A stretch of DNA of 16,479 nucleotides, from contig JBBIUJ010000064.1 of the NCBI GenBank assembly GCA_037440345.1, forward strand, positions 1 through 16,479, in the 5' to 3' direction. Each line of letters starts with the position of its first letter. The stretch's first letter is position 1. The stretch is from CAINVV01 sp037440345. GTDB lineage: Bacteria > Bacteroidota > Bacteroidia > Bacteroidales > Prolixibacteraceae. Below the pieces are notes generated by a model. It did not search any database, was not told the DNA's origin, and saw nothing but the letters and a program-made list of their open reading frames with translations. Below, in pieces: positions 14,359 to 16,479 of this stretch. Position numbers and translations under genes: made by a program.

Positions 14359-16479
14359 TCAATTCATCGACCGTTTGTTGGCGGGCGCTCCGATAAAGGT
14401 TGTATTGGCTGGTAGCGTTTCACTTTTCATCAATACCGATAGAGGTTCCAGTACCGACCGATCCTCCATTTTGGAATCATACAACACGACAGACATGCCT
14501 CCGACACTGCATTCCCTGCCAATATCAACGTAAGACATTTTCATTACACGATCCTCAAAAAGGTGTGTTTGCAAAGTGCAATTGTCATTTACTGCCGAAA
14601 AATCCCCCATTTTAACCAAATCAAATTCAGTTATTTGGGTGGTGTAAATGCAAACCCTCTTCCCTATTTTGCATCCCAGCATACGAAGCGGATATTTGAT
14701 AAAAGGGGTGCCTGTCAGCATATTCAGGAAGAACAAAACAAGAAAGTTTTCATACACCCCGGTTACCAGTTCGCTTCGCCAAACGTAATTGCTCCAGAGC
14801 GGTTTTCTGGACGGTTTGTAACGTCCAATGATTGCCCATTTAAACAGGACCACCAGAATGGTACCTAAAATACCAGCCCCCAAATACATAAAAGGGAACA
14901 GCAAAAGAAGTTCCGGAAGGTCCCGTTCAACTTGCAAAAAGGAGGTTACGTTGGTAATCAGGGAAGCAAATGTCAGAAACAGGACTGCAGGTAATATGAC
15001 ACGAAAAAATTCGATGCTGTAGCGGAGTACAAACAATTTCCTGGTCGGTTTATAGGTTCTCTCGGCTGAAAACTCGGTATTGATGTCTCTCCGTGGTAAA
15101 AATACAGCCGGGGAACCGAACCAGGAGGTTCCATCCCTGGCCGGCAGATCTTTGTCGCTCAGTTTAGATAAAACCCCAACCAGAACATCGTTCCCCAATT
15201 CAGTATCCGAACTGATGACGGCGCTGTTGCCGATAAAAGTCCGGTTACCTATGTGGGTTTTGGCGATGGTGATATAACCATTTCGCACCGAAGATGCACC
15301 CACAGAGACTGAGTCTGCCAGAAAACATTCATCGCCCGTAACCAGTAAATCGGGAGAGATAAATTCAACGGTAGAAATTTCAACCCGTTTACCCATTTTG
15401 ACACCCAGCATTTTAAACCAGATCTGCAAGTTAAGGGTGGTATACATAGTTCCCAAAACCTGCAAACTTAACTTCATCAACTGATCGAAAAACCATTTTC
15501 TATGATAAAAATTACTGTGTATCCTGTAGACCCCCTCTTTGATATTACCAAGCAGTATCCATTTTAAGGCAGTAATAATAAGCGCTAAAATGACCACGAA
15601 CAGAAGGCCAACTAAAAATATATGTGGCAGCAATTCTGTCCAGGTTTCTGATTGATAATCCAGGTTGGCAATTACCATCATTCCCGGGAAATAGGCGATC
15701 ATGGTAATTAACGGAATGAGAAAAACAGAGATCATATAGTGCCATGTATTGGCCGAGGTCCACAAAGGGGTACGATCCTGTTTGCCGTTCAGTCCCTTCT
15801 TTACTCCCGGAGATCCGCTCCAGATCTCATTTTCAGGAATCACCGTTCCCTCAGGCAAAAGCGTTAGGTCTTCCATTGATGAATTCCGTTTCATCCGGGT
15901 GTTCTGCCCCAGGCAACAACGGGTACCGACATAACAGTCATCTTCAAGGTCGATGGTCCCAACGTATAAATATCCATCTGCAATTGTAAATCCTTTGATA
16001 TGGGTATCCGTGCAAATACTTACGTTATCCCCAAGGTGGAACAGGTCGAATGCGGAAATGGACGAGGTGTTGATGTAACAATCCCTGCCAATTTTAGCTC
16101 CGAGTAACCTTAAAAAAACATTCATTACCGGGGTTCCGGTAAAATAGGAGATGGGTGAAATATTTACAAGTTTATCGGCAAGCCAAAACCGGAAATAATA
16201 ACTTCCCCAAAGTTTATACCGCCCGGCCTTAATCTTTCCGATGGCCAGCCATTTTAACCCAATGGCAAAAAAAGTGATGGCCGGGAGCATGGAGAAATAG
16301 GTTATCAACATCATCAACAGGGAATCAATGACACTGTATTCGGCCTGAATGAAATAGGAATAAACGAAAAATGGTCCTATCCACTCTATCCCAAAGATCA
16401 AGCCAATAAACAACATTGAAATCCCCTGAAAAAACGAGCAGGAATAGTAGCTAAGACGGGATGGCGTATATATTTCACG
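14359..16479 (-). CDS. C-terminal region of a Pls/PosA-type non-ribosomal peptide synthetase, 5' end beyond the window
   Basis: The frame is open to the right edge (707 codons including stop), so the ATG at 16416 is probably not the start. The visible part matches the roughly 700-residue terminal domain of Pls/PosA-family synthetases (TIGR02353-type), which includes epsilon-poly-lysine synthetase. It consists of three parallel units. Each begins with two membrane helices, then a motif such as LKWLAIGKIKAGRYKLW, LKWILLGNIKEGVYRI or FKWAIIGRYKPSRKPLW. Next comes LRLLGAKIG, FKMLGVKMG or LRMLGCKIG, which leads into a left-handed beta-helix acetyltransferase-like (hexapeptide) segment, and each unit ends SGSPG, FGSPA or IGAPA. 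The first visible residues (TPSRLSYYSCSFFQG) fit the linker after the carrier domain. In Pls such units join successive amino-acid monomers at the membrane. An adenylation and a carrier domain are expected upstream. The product is unknown. Confidence 0.85.
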   Translation of the reverse strand, partial: REIYTPSRLSYYSCSFFQGISMLFIGLIFGIEWIGPFFVYSYFIQAEYSVIDSLLMMLITYFSMLPAITFFAIGLKWLAIGKIKAGRYKLWGSYYFRFWLADKLVNISPISYFTGTPVMNVFLRLLGAKIGRDCYINTSSISAFDLFHLGDNVSICTDTHIKGFTIADGYLYVGTIDLEDDCYVGTRCCLGQNTRMKRNSSMEDLTLLPEGTVIPENEIWSGSPGVKKGLNGKQDRTPLWTSANTWHYMISVFLIPLITMIAYFPGMMVIANLDYQSETWTELLPHIFLVGLLFVVILALIITALKWILLGNIKEGVYRIHSNFYHRKWFFDQLMKLSLQVLGTMYTTLNLQIWFKMLGVKMGKRVEISTVEFISPDLLVTGDECFLADSVSVGASSVRNGYITIAKTHIGNRTFIGNSAVISSDTELGNDVLVGVLSKLSDKDLPARDGTSWFGSPAVFLPRRDINTEFSAERTYKPTRKLFVLRYSIEFFRVILPAVLFLTFASLITNVTSFLQVERDLPELLLLFPFMYLGAGILGTILVVLFKWAIIGRYKPSRKPLWSNYVWRSELVTGVYENFLVLFFLNMLTGTPFIKYPLRMLGCKIGKRVCIYTTQITEFDLVKMGDFSAVNDNCTLQTHLFEDRVMKMSYVDIGRECSVGGMSVVLYDSKMEDRSVLEPLSVLMKSETLPANTTFIGAPANKRSMN

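Noticed and set aside
1..16479. CRISPR array, tRNA, rRNA or insertion sequence
   Set aside because: No regularly spaced repeats, cloverleaf-like sequence, transposase motif or terminal inverted repeat was found on either strand by eye.

Overview
The window (16,479 bp) looks like a chromosomal segment of a member of the Bacteroidota. The pointers are A/T-rich intergenic DNA, starts without clear Shine-Dalgarno sequences, several Tat-exported enzymes of types common in this phylum (an Fe-S aldo/keto reductase and a sugar isomerase/epimerase), a CHASE4 hybrid histidine kinase, and an occasional TAnnTTTG-like -7 box. The family assignments were made by reading motifs; no database was searched, and a genus cannot be named.

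Layout. All genes are on the minus strand except the histidine kinase. (1) 1-2802: an envelope/beta-barrel-like protein gene overlaps an AraC-family regulator gene by 14 nt, followed by an aldo/keto reductase cut by the left edge. Matched pairs of half-sites (ACG-N5-CAA, 21 bp apart) lie 55-61 bp upstream of both the membrane-protein gene and the reductase gene and look like operators of the encoded regulator. (2) 3016-7692: four separately organised genes: a Tat-exported Fe-S aldo/keto reductase homologue that has lost most of its catalytic tetrad, an Amt ammonium channel, a Tat-exported sugar phosphate isomerase/epimerase, and an exported TPR protein. Three of them end in clear hairpin terminators 23-25 nt after the stop codon. 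(3) 7932-11609: the two halves of a heterodimeric ABC exporter with one consensus and one degenerate ATP site. The 156 bp between the two ATG-to-stop reading frames are filled exactly by two tiny cationic reading frames joined to each other and to both ABC genes by ATGA stop/start overlaps. (4) 11610-12211: a 600-bp divergent intergenic region with a dyad near the exporter gene and an 18-bp perfect GC-rich palindrome 42 bp before the kinase gene. (5) 12212-14320 (+): a membrane hybrid histidine kinase with CHASE4, HisKA, HATPase and receiver domains. (6) 14359-16479: the C-terminal, three-unit membrane/hexapeptide region of a Pls/PosA-type non-ribosomal peptide synthetase (the poly-amino-acid synthetase type), whose adenylation and carrier domains would lie beyond the right edge.

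How the parts may work together. Region 1 looks like a small self-regulated module: the AraC protein probably controls its own operon and the reductase. Regions 3-6 are neighbours, and one may speculate that exporter, sensor and Pls-like synthetase belong to one peptide-production or envelope-stress programme, but adjacency is the only support. The most notable items are the micro-ORF relay between the exporter subunits, the paired 21-bp-phased half-sites, the Pls-type terminal domain and the catalytically degenerate Fe-S aldo/keto reductase.
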